This document shows, piece by piece, positions 1-10,170 of a stretch of DNA of 64,000 bases (positions within the stretch are counted from its first letter, which is position 1; each line of letters begins with the position of its first letter). This DNA comes from CAYFLR01 sp964343805. GTDB taxonomy: Bacteria > Bdellovibrionota_B > Oligoflexia > CAYFLR01. The stretch is from NCBI GenBank assembly GCA_964343805.1, contig CAYFLR010000006.1:62001-126000 (forward strand), read 5' to 3'. The translations under genes were made by a program, and so were the position numbers. The notes below the pieces were generated by a model. It saw only the letters and a program-made list of their open reading frames with translations, did no database searches and was not told the DNA's origin.

Positions 1-3000
1 GATACTTATAATAATGATTTTTTCCTTGCACTAAATGGAACCATCTCTATGTTTGTTGCAGGGTATGATGCACAAGGAAACTATATACCTGGTGTAGAAG
101 GAGTGTTTAGCAATAGCACACCTTGGGGCAACGGATCATTTAATATTACCACCCCAACCACTTATGCCACCTTTAGCCCAAGTTCTTCTGGAACTGGAAA
201 AATTAATCTACTGACCGACAATGTGACTCCTCAGAGATCCTATGACACTGGTAATATCACGGTATTTACTGAAGTAACGAAGTTTGTCATTAAAACCAGT
301 AACTCCAATGCCAACAATTACCTTCCAGCTGGAGAGACTTTTTCACTGATCATTGAAGCCCATAATGAAGGAGGATTATCTCCTGACTATTTAGGCGGTA
401 ATGATAACAATATTATGCGATTTAATCATGATGCCACCACCAGCTGGGGAGGGCAAGATCCCAATGTCCCCACCGGTCTTCTGGATTGTAATTTTGTTAA
501 TGGAGTTTGTACAACAGCAGCAAGCTTTAAACTCACCAATGCGGACGAAAGTCCAACAATTTATGTCAGTGATGAATCTGGATATGTCCCCGGTCTTTTC
601 AATACCACCTTTAATGTAACCAAAGGAAGCTTGTACGGCCTTGCTATAGCTGATGGAGCAGGGGGACCAGGAGATCCTAGCAACGAATCTTATCCTCTAA
701 CCAATGTGATCAACACCCTCACTCTTTCTGCCGATGGGTTCCTACCGGGTGATACGGTGACCTATTCAAGTGGGACAAATGCCAATCAACTCACTTTCGA
801 TTTTTATGCGGTAGGCGTGGATAAAGGGGGTAATTTTGTTTCCGATCGTACTGGTGACTGGACCGGTAAAGCCTATGATCCAGAAGGGAATGAAATTACT
901 GGTTCTGGTGCCGATTACATCATGACTTTAAGTCACAATCTCTCTGCCTACACAGGCACCACGATTGACTTCAATCCCAAAAAGGCTGGAGTGGCAAGGC
1001 TCACCGTAAATGATAATGTGAATGGCAGCCTTCAATCCTACACAACCGGTGATATTACCATCACCCATGGTGTAGCCAATCGAATTAAGATCACGACGGA
1101 AAACGATGGAGTTGAACAACCGGGTGTTTGCTTTTTAACCTCCTTTAATCTAATTGATTATGATGATAATGTGATCACCTCTTACACCGGAAATGTAGAC
1201 GTCACATTCAATATAGAAAATGCAGACACCCCTTATGGACTTCCCTACAGCAGCTCCAACAATAACATTTTGGAAGTGAGAGAGTTTGCCCACTTTAATT
1301 ACAGTGGTAACCCAAGCAAAGCCCAGGGCCCCTATACTGAAACACTCAATATTTTATCTGGAATTATTGATTACCCTGGAAATGTCTGCCTCTATGATAA
1401 TACCAATACGAATGCTTCTATCACCGCTTCCATTCCCTCCTATGTCGATGCCGCCTCAAAACCATGGCCCGCTCTTTCCGGCTCTTCAGGAACTGTCACG
1501 GTTGCCGCAGGCACCGCGGATCATATTCAAGTTTTTATAAGTGGCTCACCTGATAATGCAAATAATAATGCTGGAATCTTAAGTGGTTCTACCAGTATTA
1601 CTGGGTACCCATCGGGTATTAATGCAACTAAACTTTGTGATTGGATTGATCCTTCTATTACAACCGACCCCGAAGGAAACACCTGCTCGTCTTGGGAGAA
1701 CAAAGGACCCAACCTTCCCTATCAAGGCCGAGATATGTCCAATGTTCGTAAACTCTATGCTGGAATAGTAGATTATGGCGGCAACTTAATTGATCTGGAA
1801 ACATGTGATTGGGCTGGAGTCATTACTGGAGGAAATAACCCTTACTCTGATGATCAGCTCCTGCCTAAAACAGCTAAAGAGGTCACTTGGACCCCCGGTT
1901 ACTCTAATATTAGTTCTAAGTTAAAACTGGAAAACTGCGGTGCTCTAGCGGATGTATTGATTCCTACCAAAATCTATCCAGGACCCCCTGATCACTTCTC
2001 TCTCACTATCAATGAGACAGAAACTGTGAAAGTAGGAGAAACTTTTTCCGTCCAAGTGGATGTAAAAGATGAGAAGGAAAATACCGTCTTCTTATACAAC
2101 AATAGTAATAATGTCACTTGGACCTACGATGATAATGACAGTGTTGCCACGGCAACCGCTAATCCAGGGCCCTCTTCCAATAACCCGGTGAAAGCGGCTG
2201 ATGGATCCATAACTTTTGCCAGTGGAACCTTTACCACCGCAGCTGATTTTACTCTTTACTCTCCATCTGGAACTTATGCAGGATATGATGCTAACCCCAC
2301 CCTAACCATTGAAAGTGATTTTCTAGGAAAGACCTCACTGCCCATTACCGTTTTACCCGAAAGTATCGATAACATCTATTTACGAGATGCCGACTATGGA
2401 GGTGGCAGCAAAATCACTACCCATGATATGACCACCGATGAAAGTCTACCCATGTATGTAGCGGCTTATGACATATACAACAACTATATTCGTGGTTGTG
2501 TCGCCTACTTTGTCAACGGTATTACTCCCACTCACCCAACTATAAATATCCTTCCCAGTGGAAGTGTTTCCTCTGGATCCATGAATGCCATTTTAACACC
2601 TAGAAAAGTAGGGCTTGGAACAATTACCATCAATGGTAAAGATGGGTGTGATGGCAAAACATACGAAACAGGAATTATCAACGTGGATGCAGGTAACTTT
2701 GCCGGTTTAACTCTTGCAAGAGTTGAAACCAATAGTGATGGGCATGGTTCAGATTTTATCGCTGATGCAGGAACTCCTTTTGCCATTTCAATTCAAGCCA
2801 TCGACAGCAGCCTGACGGTTCTGGGCACTGCCAGCCCGCTTNNNNNNNNNNNNNNNNNNNNNNNNNNNNNNNNNNNNNNNNNNNNNNNNNNNNNNNNNNN
2901 NNNNNNNNNNNNNNNNNNNNNNNNNNNNNNNNNNNNNNNNNNNNNNNNNNNNNNNNNNACGGTAGAAGCAAATGGAACCAAAGGTTTCACTGATGGACTT

Positions 3001-5139
3001 ATAGACACCAACCTTTCCTTCACTCTCTTTAATTCCAGCAAAACACCCTTTATCAATTTAGCGGTGACCTATAGTGGAACCACAGTATCAGAACAGACTC
3101 CAGTTTTTACTGTTAACCCAGCCAGTGCCAACCACTTTTGGACCTACAACAAATCCCAAGAGCAAGTGGCAGCCGTTTCAACTTTAGCTGGCACCACCAA
3201 AATACCTATTGATATTGATGTAGCCATTCGCGACACATACGGAAACGTGGTTCCAATGGCCACCTGTGTCACGCTGGCACCCGAATATTTTGATTCCACC
3301 TGGAAAGCCTATAACGCTGTCGACATCAATAGTTCTGGCAGTGGCCCTGCTATTAACATGATCTATCCAGATTCAGGGAATACCTGCATTGACCTTACAA
3401 ACGGTATTGGTACTGCCACTTTTAGTACCAATCTAGAAGGCAAGTATCGTTTTAAATTTGATTCCAAAACTCCCGATGTGAGTGTACCAGGAAGCGATAT
3501 TTATTGGTATTCCGATGTTAAAAGAGATCGTAAAATATTAAAAGAGTACAAAATTGTTTGGCCATCAGCTTCTGAGAGTGTAGGAACCTCTTTTCAAGCC
3601 AAAGTTGAGGGATATGATGATTTTGGTCGTATTATAGATGATGGTTCAATCGATGGAACAAATATATCTGGGTTCACTTGGACCTATGACAGTGGAATTC
3701 TTGATGCTCCTCCCACTAGCTTTGATTTTGTAATTGGAATAGGACGAGCCACATTGAATACTCACACTGCAGGCACCATTGCCATTGGTTCAGTTACCGT
3801 CAAAGATGACCAAACACCCCAAAGAGATGGAACCAACGCGGCAGCACTTTCTATTCTTACCGCATCGGGTAAAAGTTTATCCGAAGAAGAAGGAGCGGGT
3901 GAAAAAGAAGGTGATTCTAGTACAAACAACAGTAACCCGGATGCTGAATCTAATTCAGTCGTCGCAGAGGCAAATGCCCGATTCGGGTTTGATGTAGTCA
4001 TATCTGATAAATATGTCGTAGCCAGTGCTCCTTATAAAGACGGAGTGAGTAAAGATAATGGTGTGGTTTATGTCTATGCTATTGAAGCAAATGATCAGTT
4101 AAAACTAGAGGGTGTGCTCAAAGTCAGTAATCCAAAAGCCCGTGACTTCTTTGGTCACGCTCTCCATATCTCTGGCGACACCTTAATTATTAGTGCTCCA
4201 TATGCCGATGACAATAATATTGATCAGGGAATCGTCTATCTATTTAATAAGGTCGATGGCAAATGGGAGGAAAGCACAATCCTTACCCATGATGATAATA
4301 AAGATAGCGATATGCTAGGTAAAAGTGTAGCCATCAATGGGAATTATGCTTTAGCGGGTGCCCCTTACGCGAATGGAACCTTTAGCAACTCCGGAGCCGC
4401 CTTTATTTATACCAGAAGTGATGAAGGTGTATGGAGCAGTGGATTTAAACTAGCACCAACTGACTTAAAAAATAATGAACTATTTGGCCAGACCGTCGCT
4501 CTATCAAACAACCTTGCTCTAGTGGGGGCCCCTCTTCAAGATAGAGATAAAGTCGATCAAGGGGCTGCCTATATATACAAACTCGTTGAAGGATCTTGGG
4601 TTTATAACAATAAGTTGGTTGCCGATGAAGCAGGTGAGAGTGATCTCTTTGGAAGTAGCTTAGCCATCAATGGTGAGAGTGTTTTTGTGGGATCTCCCTA
4701 CGGAGAGAAATCCATCACCGATCAAGGTCTTGTTTATGTTTTTACGGAACAAAGCGGGAGCTGGACACTATCCCAAACACTGGTGGCTCCAGATGCTACT
4801 GTAAATGACTATTTCGGAAAATCATTATGGACTGATGGAATTTATCTGGTAGTTGGAGCTCCTTACAAAGATAGTGGCAGTGACAATGACAGCGGAGTTA
4901 TTTACATTTATGAAAAAGAAAATGGACTCTGGAATTTTAAACAGAAAGTCACTCCTGAGACTGCCAAAGCTAATGACTACTTCGGACACCAAGTGTCTAT
5001 CTTTGGTGGAAAAATAGTGGTAGGAACTCCTTATAACGATGATGTGTTATTTAACGGAGGAGCCATCTCTACCTACCAATACTTAGAAAGTAGCTGGCAA
5101 AAAACAGGTCGAGTTATTCCAACTATTCCTACAGAATAG
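1..5139 (+). CDS. Giant surface protein with Ig-like repeats and a C-terminal seven-bladed FG-GAP propeller, 5' end outside window
   Basis: The frame is open from base 1, so the first ATG (49) is internal and the true start lies upstream; about 1,712 residues are visible. The first ~1,250 residues are Thr/Asn/Gly-rich beta-sandwich-like repeats, each with a YD-x-x-N-Y type start and a TGxIxV type end, as in bacterial Ig-like adhesion modules. After a charged Glu/Lys/Ser linker (3880-3960) come seven FG-GAP-like blades about 56 residues apart (3982 to the end), each an FG start, a GAPY-type turn, an Asp/Asn-rich loop and a G-x-x-Y-x-Y strand, like an integrin alpha propeller. Cys residues are few. 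A 117-N gap falls in the Ig part without changing frame. A role in adhesion or surface recognition is inferred; the signal peptide cannot be seen. Confidence 0.85.
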   Translation, partial: DTYNNDFFLALNGTISMFVAGYDAQGNYIPGVEGVFSNSTPWGNGSFNITTPTTYATFSPSSSGTGKINLLTDNVTPQRSYDTGNITVFTEVTKFVIKTSNSNANNYLPAGETFSLIIEAHNEGGLSPDYLGGNDNNIMRFNHDATTSWGGQDPNVPTGLLDCNFVNGVCTTAASFKLTNADESPTIYVSDESGYVPGLFNTTFNVTKGSLYGLAIADGAGGPGDPSNESYPLTNVINTLTLSADGFLPGDTVTYSSGTNANQLTFDFYAVGVDKGGNFVSDRTGDWTGKAYDPEGNEITGSGADYIMTLSHNLSAYTGTTIDFNPKKAGVARLTVNDNVNGSLQSYTTGDITITHGVANRIKITTENDGVEQPGVCFLTSFNLIDYDDNVITSYTGNVDVTFNIENADTPYGLPYSSSNNNILEVREFAHFNYSGNPSKAQGPYTETLNILSGIIDYPGNVCLYDNTNTNASITASIPSYVDAASKPWPALSGSSGTVTVAAGTADHIQVFISGSPDNANNNAGILSGSTSITGYPSGINATKLCDWIDPSITTDPEGNTCSSWENKGPNLPYQGRDMSNVRKLYAGIVDYGGNLIDLETCDWAGVITGGNNPYSDDQLLPKTAKEVTWTPGYSNISSKLKLENCGALADVLIPTKIYPGPPDHFSLTINETETVKVGETFSVQVDVKDEKENTVFLYNNSNNVTWTYDDNDSVATATANPGPSSNNPVKAADGSITFASGTFTTAADFTLYSPSGTYAGYDANPTLTIESDFLGKTSLPITVLPESIDNIYLRDADYGGGSKITTHDMTTDESLPMYVAAYDIYNNYIRGCVAYFVNGITPTHPTINILPSGSVSSGSMNAILTPRKVGLGTITINGKDGCDGKTYETGIINVDAGNFAGLTLARVETNSDGHGSDFIADAGTPFAISIQAIDSSLTVLGTASPLXXXXXXXXXXXXXXXXXXXXXXXXXXXXXXXXXXXXXXXTVEANGTKGFTDGLIDTNLSFTLFNSSKTPFINLAVTYSGTTVSEQTPVFTVNPASANHFWTYNKSQEQVAAVSTLAGTTKIPIDIDVAIRDTYGNVVPMATCVTLAPEYFDSTWKAYNAVDINSSGSGPAINMIYPDSGNTCIDLTNGIGTATFSTNLEGKYRFKFDSKTPDVSVPGSDIYWYSDVKRDRKILKEYKIVWPSASESVGTSFQAKVEGYDDFGRIIDDGSIDGTNISGFTWTYDSGILDAPPTSFDFVIGIGRATLNTHTAGTIAIGSVTVKDDQTPQRDGTNAAALSILTASGKSLSEEEGAGEKEGDSSTNNSNPDAESNSVVAEANARFGFDVVISDKYVVASAPYKDGVSKDNGVVYVYAIEANDQLKLEGVLKVSNPKARDFFGHALHISGDTLIISAPYADDNNIDQGIVYLFNKVDGKWEESTILTHDDNKDSDMLGKSVAINGNYALAGAPYANGTFSNSGAAFIYTRSDEGVWSSGFKLAPTDLKNNELFGQTVALSNNLALVGAPLQDRDKVDQGAAYIYKLVEGSWVYNNKLVADEAGESDLFGSSLAINGESVFVGSPYGEKSITDQGLVYVFTEQSGSWTLSQTLVAPDATVNDYFGKSLWTDGIYLVVGAPYKDSGSDNDSGVIYIYEKENGLWNFKQKVTPETAKANDYFGHQVSIFGGKIVVGTPYNDDVLFNGGAISTYQYLESSWQKTGRVIPTIPTE
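2842..2958. other. Assembly gap (117 N)
   Basis: A run of 117 undetermined bases lies inside the Ig-like repeat protein. The length is a multiple of three and both flanks read in the same frame, so the estimated size may be about right. The flanks share no overlap. Confidence 0.95.
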
Positions 5140-5154
5140 CTTCTAAGCCAAATT

Positions 5155-6108
5155 TTATTTTAATGGAATTTTCTTTTTAACTGGAACTCTGGCTGCCATG
5201 CGCACTCGATCCCCTAAGAGCTTAGTCACTCTGGACGGATCAGAGTAGAGAGTCAATTCTTCTTTATCAAGAACATCCACAGCTCCCACATCTTTAGCTT
5301 GAGAACAAATGGCACTACCCTTTTTAGCAATAGAGCTCACCACCACCACCGGGAGGGGTTTAAATTCCATTACTTTCTTAAGGAAATGGAGGCCGTTCAT
5401 TTTAGGCATAATAATATCTAGGGTGATTACATCGGGCTCCAAACTTAAGAGCTTTTCACGTGCTTCATAGGCATTAGATGCTACGCCCACCACTTGCAAA
5501 TCGTCATTGGCATTTAAACCATTCTTAATGATATTTTGAATCAAAGGAGAGTCATCTACCACCAAAACTTTAACCTTGTTTTGCTTAAAATGGGACTCTT
5601 TTTTGGCCACATGGGTATTATACTCAGACTTTCTTATTTGATTGACTTGGATCTGATTATCCCATGTCTGATAGTAGAGCTTTCTGCCATGAATCCCACC
5701 TACATCCTCTTTGTCAACAAAGATATTTTTTTCACTTAAAATTTGCCTTGCCACTTCAATATTACGATCACCCACATTAATAGTACTGGATAGAGACTCG
5801 GTTACTGCGGCACCACCAAACAGCATCGCTTTCAAATGACCAATTTTTGGATCAAAACGCAGCAGGGTGTTAATCATTAAATTAATAGATACATCCCCAT
5901 ATTTAGGATCCTTACTTCCCGGTTCAGGTGCGGTAGGGAGCATATAGTGATTCATCGCTCCAATTTTCTCTCTGCTATTAAAAAGAATTACAGAAATACA
6001 GGAACCTAAGAGAGTTGAAATATAGGTTGGTTGTTTACTGACCTGAAACTCTCCGGGTAATAAAAAAACTTTTTTCTTGGCTTCCAATTTTGACTCCTCA
6101 CTCTTCAT
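5155..6108 (-). CDS. CheD-type chemoreceptor deamidase fused to a CheB/CheY-type receiver domain
   Basis: Residues 1-160 match CheD, which deamidates glutamines of chemoreceptors: the catalytic Cys is C37 in LGSCISV, the His is H54 in GAMNHYMLP, and a Ser-Thr precedes the Cys as in the family. Residues 178-295 are a receiver domain with the acidic pair D185-D186, phospho-acceptor D231 in LDIIMPKMNG, a Ser-Ser in the beta-4 position and a late Lys. The receiver reads most like that of CheB, but no methylesterase domain follows; the protein ends in a basic tail. Separate CheD and CheY are the norm, so phosphorylation may here control deamidation directly (inference). The start overlaps the upstream HPt gene by 11 bases, implying translational coupling. 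Confidence 0.88.
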   Translation of the reverse strand: MKSEESKLEAKKKVFLLPGEFQVSKQPTYISTLLGSCISVILFNSREKIGAMNHYMLPTAPEPGSKDPKYGDVSINLMINTLLRFDPKIGHLKAMLFGGAAVTESLSSTINVGDRNIEVARQILSEKNIFVDKEDVGGIHGRKLYYQTWDNQIQVNQIRKSEYNTHVAKKESHFKQNKVKVLVVDDSPLIQNIIKNGLNANDDLQVVGVASNAYEAREKLLSLEPDVITLDIIMPKMNGLHFLKKVMEFKPLPVVVVSSIAKKGSAICSQAKDVGAVDVLDKEELTLYSDPSRVTKLLGDRVRMAARVPVKKKIPLK

Positions 6109-6958
6109 GGGAAATTATTTTATCAATCGCCTTAGGAAAATAATCCATTATCAAATCAGTACATTCTCCATGCTGAATCTCAACTATTTCAATAGTCTCC
6201 ACCAAATCTTTAGATAGTTGATGATAAAAAGAGTCTTGGCTATCACCTAAGGTTGCTGAGATAAATTGCATTCTCTCTAGGAAATTAGACAATTCATAAA
6301 GCGCTGTGGTCTCTTCCTTTTCTAAAAGTCGAACCCAATCCCGGCACCAAGTCAAATAGGGACCTAAGTCTACCCCATTCAGTTGAAAATCTATATCCTG
6401 TTTTACCTCTTCATTTTCCAACTTTTGATCATTAAAAACCGTACTGAGAGAATCCAACGACTCAGCCAGTTCACTAAATTGCTCGTTTTCCTTTAACTGC
6501 GCCTCCACCAATTTATACTTTTTTAAACACTCTCCTAACAGCCCCCTATAAAAATGACCGTTCTTATGCCGGTCAATAAAATCATCTATTCTTTCTCCAT
6601 TTTGATATATCTGATCAATAATTTCCTGTTTAACTTCTGAACTGCTCTCCACATCTTTATACAGAGTATCTATCAGTTTTATTCCATTGACTAGCAAAGG
6701 ATAGTAATCTTCACCCACTCTTCCTTTCTGTTCTAGAATATATTCGGCAAATTCTTCGACCGCTAGGGAACCTTCTCGTAACCATTTCAAATTAAAAACA
6801 GTCGCAGAGCTTTTTGCGGTATGGGCTCCTCGCTGTATTTGTTCTATGAGAGCTAAGTTACCTTTAGCTGATTCCAAAGAAGTTATGTCCTCTTTGAGAG
6901 CGAGTACAATATCGTTCATTTCTTCTACAAATATAAGTTTGAGTTCCTCTTGGTCCAT
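6098..6958 (-). CDS. HPt-domain phosphotransfer protein (CheA P1-like, no kinase core)
   Basis: The first ~110 residues look like the P1/HPt domain of CheA: an acidic helix beginning FVEEM, then the phosphorylatable His H46 in AHTAKSSA, then a second helical pair. The remaining ~170 residues are helical and acidic, with no CheA dimerisation, ATPase or CheW-like region, so the protein can accept or pass phosphate but not make it. It is the first gene of a two-gene operon with the CheD-receiver fusion, whose receiver is the obvious phosphate partner (inference). The partner kinase is not in the window. The ATG at 6958 has only a weak ribosome-binding site. Confidence 0.75.
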   Translation of the reverse strand: MDQEELKLIFVEEMNDIVLALKEDITSLESAKGNLALIEQIQRGAHTAKSSATVFNLKWLREGSLAVEEFAEYILEQKGRVGEDYYPLLVNGIKLIDTLYKDVESSSEVKQEIIDQIYQNGERIDDFIDRHKNGHFYRGLLGECLKKYKLVEAQLKENEQFSELAESLDSLSTVFNDQKLENEEVKQDIDFQLNGVDLGPYLTWCRDWVRLLEKEETTALYELSNFLERMQFISATLGDSQDSFYHQLSKDLVETIEIVEIQHGECTDLIMDYFPKAIDKIISHEE

Positions 6959-7166
6959 GGATTAATCCAGTGCAAATATTAAAATTCTATGTTCAATAGG
7001 CATTATCTATATTAACATGGATGGCAAAAAAAAAATTCTTTTTTCTCTGCGACTTATTATTTTTTTACTTAAGAACTGAGCTAAATAACCGAGCAAGGAT
7101 AAAGGCATCTTATCCCAAAGGGAAAGGTTTAATTGAGCCTTCTAATTAGGCAAGGAGATAGTGGTG

Positions 7167-9239
7167 ATGAATAATACGGCGCAGGTTCATCAACTTGAGC
7201 TAACTCAACCGTTTGAACAAGAGATTGAAGAGATTCTCAAGCAATCCGAAGAAGAGGTTGTTCATTCGATTTTAAAGCTCTTAAAAAAGACAAAAAATAT
7301 CAGCCCCTATGAATACTCCCAACGAGTTTTTGCTTTGCTCTGTGAACAAAAACCATCACCCTACTATATAGTAAAAGGGCTTGTTTTATTTTTGAATGGG
7401 TTGAATGAGCTTCAAAAGTCTTGGGCTTATAATTTATTTTTTCAAACCACCAAACAAGATTCGCTTCACTACCTAATAGCCTTTTCATCACGCGAGAAAA
7501 GCCGTAAATTAAGACTCTTTTTACACGGTTATATTCAAGATATACTATTTAGCCTTAATCAAAAGACCTGTTTAAAAGAGACTCAATACTTTGCCTACAA
7601 TTGCCGTAAAACTGATGCTATTCGCCTTTTCTTTGACCATATCACTGCCACTGAGAATTTTGCCAAAATCACCAAAAAGCAAAAAGAGAAAATCATTCTG
7701 CATTTCCTAAGCGAAAAGCAATACGCCATAGTTGACTGCTTTAACGAATTGGCTTACCCAATTGCTATTAATATTATCAATAAAGAAAAAGACCCTGATT
7801 CCCGTATTAAGGCCATCGAATTTTTAGGGCAATCGGCAGAAAACGAACAGTATGAATCTACCTTTCTAAAAATACTGCGTTCTGAAAAGGATATTCCGAC
7901 TCGAAGAAGCACATTTATTGCCCTGGCAAACCTCATTGAAATCCAAAAGCGCAAAGAAGTGCTCTCTTACCTGAAGTCAGAAAAAGACGAAGAGACTCTT
8001 TATACATTAATAAGCCTCATTAAAAAATTTAGAGATACGAGTTATGTAACGACTCTCACTCAGATGCTAGATGAGCACGAATCTCCTAAGTTAGTGCAAG
8101 AGATCATCACCACCTTATGCTCATTTGAAACCAAACGCTCTTTCCAGCTTATAAAACAGGCTTTCCAAAAAGGACAAAATTCAGCATCCAAAGTTCTTAT
8201 ATATAAAGGTTATGACTTCAAACAGATTGAAGTAAAAAACCTGCTTAGAAACTCAGATGAAGGTCAGATCATAGACCTTATTCAGCATATCTTCAATATT
8301 CTGACGAGTGAGAAACAAGAAAGGTACTTGCTAGCCAACCTCTACAACCTATTGGAAATACTCTGGTTTTCAAAATCTAATAAGTACTTCAATTACAGTG
8401 TAAAGCAACTTTATACCTACAGCAAAGATCCGGTTCAGTTCAAACTCATGATCCGTCATATGATCAACATTATTAACACTGAAGAGGAACCTTTGGCTCT
8501 AGTGGCTGCAGTTTTTGTTTCTGAATTCTCCAAGCACTACCATGAAAAAATAGATGGAGATCCAGAACGAGTCATCCTCCATGACTATGTTTATACCCAA
8601 CTTTTATCTCTAAACCTCACCTGCAATCATATTATTAGGCTGGTTTTACTTAACTACTATAACTACTTTCAAGAAAATCATGGCGGATACAGCAACAAAA
8701 TTATTCAACGCTTTGGTTTCACAATTTTAGAATATCTCTTTTCTCAGTTCTCAAATAGTAAGCGAAAGCAGGTTGCAGCTTTAAATTATCTCTATCAGAA
8801 TTTTAATGCCTTTTTAGATGACCCAGATGATAACACTCAAATCCTCAGTGAGGCATTGAAGCAATTTATGTTCAAACACCCCAAACCCTTTAGCACCTTT
8901 TTACAAAAGTATTTTTCTCCAGCCCAACTTAAAAATCTTCATCGCAAACCACATATCAAAGAGCAACTGAGAGAACATCTGAAACACCTCCTTACCAAAT
9001 CTATGGAGGTGCTAATGAAAAAGACCGTCTCCATCCTCACGGAAACCACTGCAAAGTTATTTGAAGTTCATACCATTCCAGAATTGGAAAAGTTTGTAGG
9101 ACATGAAGTACAGCCTCGTTTTCAATCTGCTATGCTTCCGAAACTAAAACAGCAAGCGAAACAATCCAAAACCAGGACATTGGTTCTTGATGATGAACCT
9201 CTAACTGTATTTGATCAAATAATAACCTTAGCTGAATAG
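7167..9239 (+). CDS. Large helical repeat protein, function unknown (HEAT-like)
   Basis: I do not recognise a family. The roughly 690-residue product is almost wholly alpha-helical, soluble and charged, with repeated two-helix units around residues 170-350 (for example an SRIKAIEFLG segment followed by IPTRRSTFIALANL) that resemble HEAT/PBS repeats, suggesting a protein-protein scaffold. No signal peptide or membrane segment is visible. An AAGGAG site at 7152-7157 sits 9 bases before the ATG at 7167 but only 3 bases before the GTG at 7161, so I prefer the ATG. It is convergent with the DnaC-like gene, 8 bases away. Confidence 0.7.
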   Translation: MNNTAQVHQLELTQPFEQEIEEILKQSEEEVVHSILKLLKKTKNISPYEYSQRVFALLCEQKPSPYYIVKGLVLFLNGLNELQKSWAYNLFFQTTKQDSLHYLIAFSSREKSRKLRLFLHGYIQDILFSLNQKTCLKETQYFAYNCRKTDAIRLFFDHITATENFAKITKKQKEKIILHFLSEKQYAIVDCFNELAYPIAINIINKEKDPDSRIKAIEFLGQSAENEQYESTFLKILRSEKDIPTRRSTFIALANLIEIQKRKEVLSYLKSEKDEETLYTLISLIKKFRDTSYVTTLTQMLDEHESPKLVQEIITTLCSFETKRSFQLIKQAFQKGQNSASKVLIYKGYDFKQIEVKNLLRNSDEGQIIDLIQHIFNILTSEKQERYLLANLYNLLEILWFSKSNKYFNYSVKQLYTYSKDPVQFKLMIRHMINIINTEEEPLALVAAVFVSEFSKHYHEKIDGDPERVILHDYVYTQLLSLNLTCNHIIRLVLLNYYNYFQENHGGYSNKIIQRFGFTILEYLFSQFSNSKRKQVAALNYLYQNFNAFLDDPDDNTQILSEALKQFMFKHPKPFSTFLQKYFSPAQLKNLHRKPHIKEQLREHLKHLLTKSMEVLMKKTVSILTETTAKLFEVHTIPELEKFVGHEVQPRFQSAMLPKLKQQAKQSKTRTLVLDDEPLTVFDQIITLAE

Positions 9240-9247
9240 GTAGGGGA

Positions 9248-10159
9248 TTAGCCAGAGAGCTTTCTAAAGTCATCTCCATCAATTAATAGAAAGTCACACA
9301 TTTCGCAGATACGTGAATAAATACGTTCACCAATTCGATCCCTTAAAGTGTCATTTTGGGGCTGAGGTATAAAACGAGATCGACGATTATCAATTTTCTC
9401 TTTACCTTTGTATGTTGAATCCTGATCGAGGGTATAATTGGTTGTAAACAGGGTGGATTTATTCAAATTATATCGCCTGGAAATAATCTGATCTAAAACG
9501 TTTTGTTCCCACTCACTATCTCTTTTTCCTTTTCCAAGTTCATCGACAGCTAAAATGTCCACTTCGATCAAGGGATCAATGAGAGTTGATTCGGGAATTT
9601 TGGAAGAATAGCAATTTCGAATACTTTGCAGTAAGTGAAAGAAATCCACAAAACGACAGGACACATCACGCTCTAGTGTAAGAGTTTTAAGAACTGCAGC
9701 CAGTAAATGAGTTTTACCAATCCCACAAGGCCCCATTAAAACAAAGCCCTGACTGGTGTACTCTTCTCTTTTTACAAAAGCTTCTAAATAGCGCCTTGCA
9801 TTGCCTTGACGCTCTGATGAAGGGACATAAGAGTCAATGGATACGGAAGCAAATTTGAGAGGAATTCCAGTTTGATTGAAGCGGTCGAGACGTTTTTGCT
9901 GTTTACGACACTGACATGGCTTGTTGTATTCATAACCATAGTTGTCTTCTAGGATTAGAAAGCCCTTACCAGAACATTCAGAGCATTTAAACCTTTTAGT
10001 CTCCGAGTCGATTTGGCAATCACACCATTTAGCCTCAGCAATTCCATTTCTAGCCCCAATGATATACTTTCGATCGCCGCATTGACGACACCGTTTGTAC
10101 ATGGGAGAAATATGCGGATTTTGCTCCGGCATATTAAATTGTTGGGTTAAATTGGCCAT
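9248..10159 (-). CDS. DnaC/DnaI/IstB-type AAA+ ATPase with N-terminal zinc ribbons, probable helicase loader
   Basis: The C-terminal AAA+ core has Walker A at about 143-151 (GPCGIGKTH), Walker B at 201-207 (DILAVDE), a sensor-1 TTN at 239-241 and a late arginine pair, as in DnaC and DnaI, which load the replicative helicase on DNA. The N-terminal 85 residues carry eight Cys in four pairs (C24/C27, C46/C48, C59/C62, C82/C84), enough for two zinc sites. IstB of IS21 shares the ATPase fold, but no transposase gene is adjacent, and the zinc region and small upstream partner favour a cellular loader. It lies 11 bases downstream of the 95-residue gene, so the two are probably co-transcribed. Confidence 0.8.
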   Translation of the reverse strand: MANLTQQFNMPEQNPHISPMYKRCRQCGDRKYIIGARNGIAEAKWCDCQIDSETKRFKCSECSGKGFLILEDNYGYEYNKPCQCRKQQKRLDRFNQTGIPLKFASVSIDSYVPSSERQGNARRYLEAFVKREEYTSQGFVLMGPCGIGKTHLLAAVLKTLTLERDVSCRFVDFFHLLQSIRNCYSSKIPESTLIDPLIEVDILAVDELGKGKRDSEWEQNVLDQIISRRYNLNKSTLFTTNYTLDQDSTYKGKEKIDNRRSRFIPQPQNDTLRDRIGERIYSRICEMCDFLLIDGDDFRKLSG

Positions 10160-10170
10160 AATTCTCTAAT

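Noticed and set aside
7018..7160. Cyclic di-GMP riboswitch upstream of the large helical protein gene
   Set aside because: No GEMM core was found in the leader; only purine-rich sequence and the ribosome site are visible.
9248..10159. IS21 IstB transposition helper
   Set aside because: No IstA transposase or inverted ends are nearby, and the eight-Cys region is not typical for IstB.
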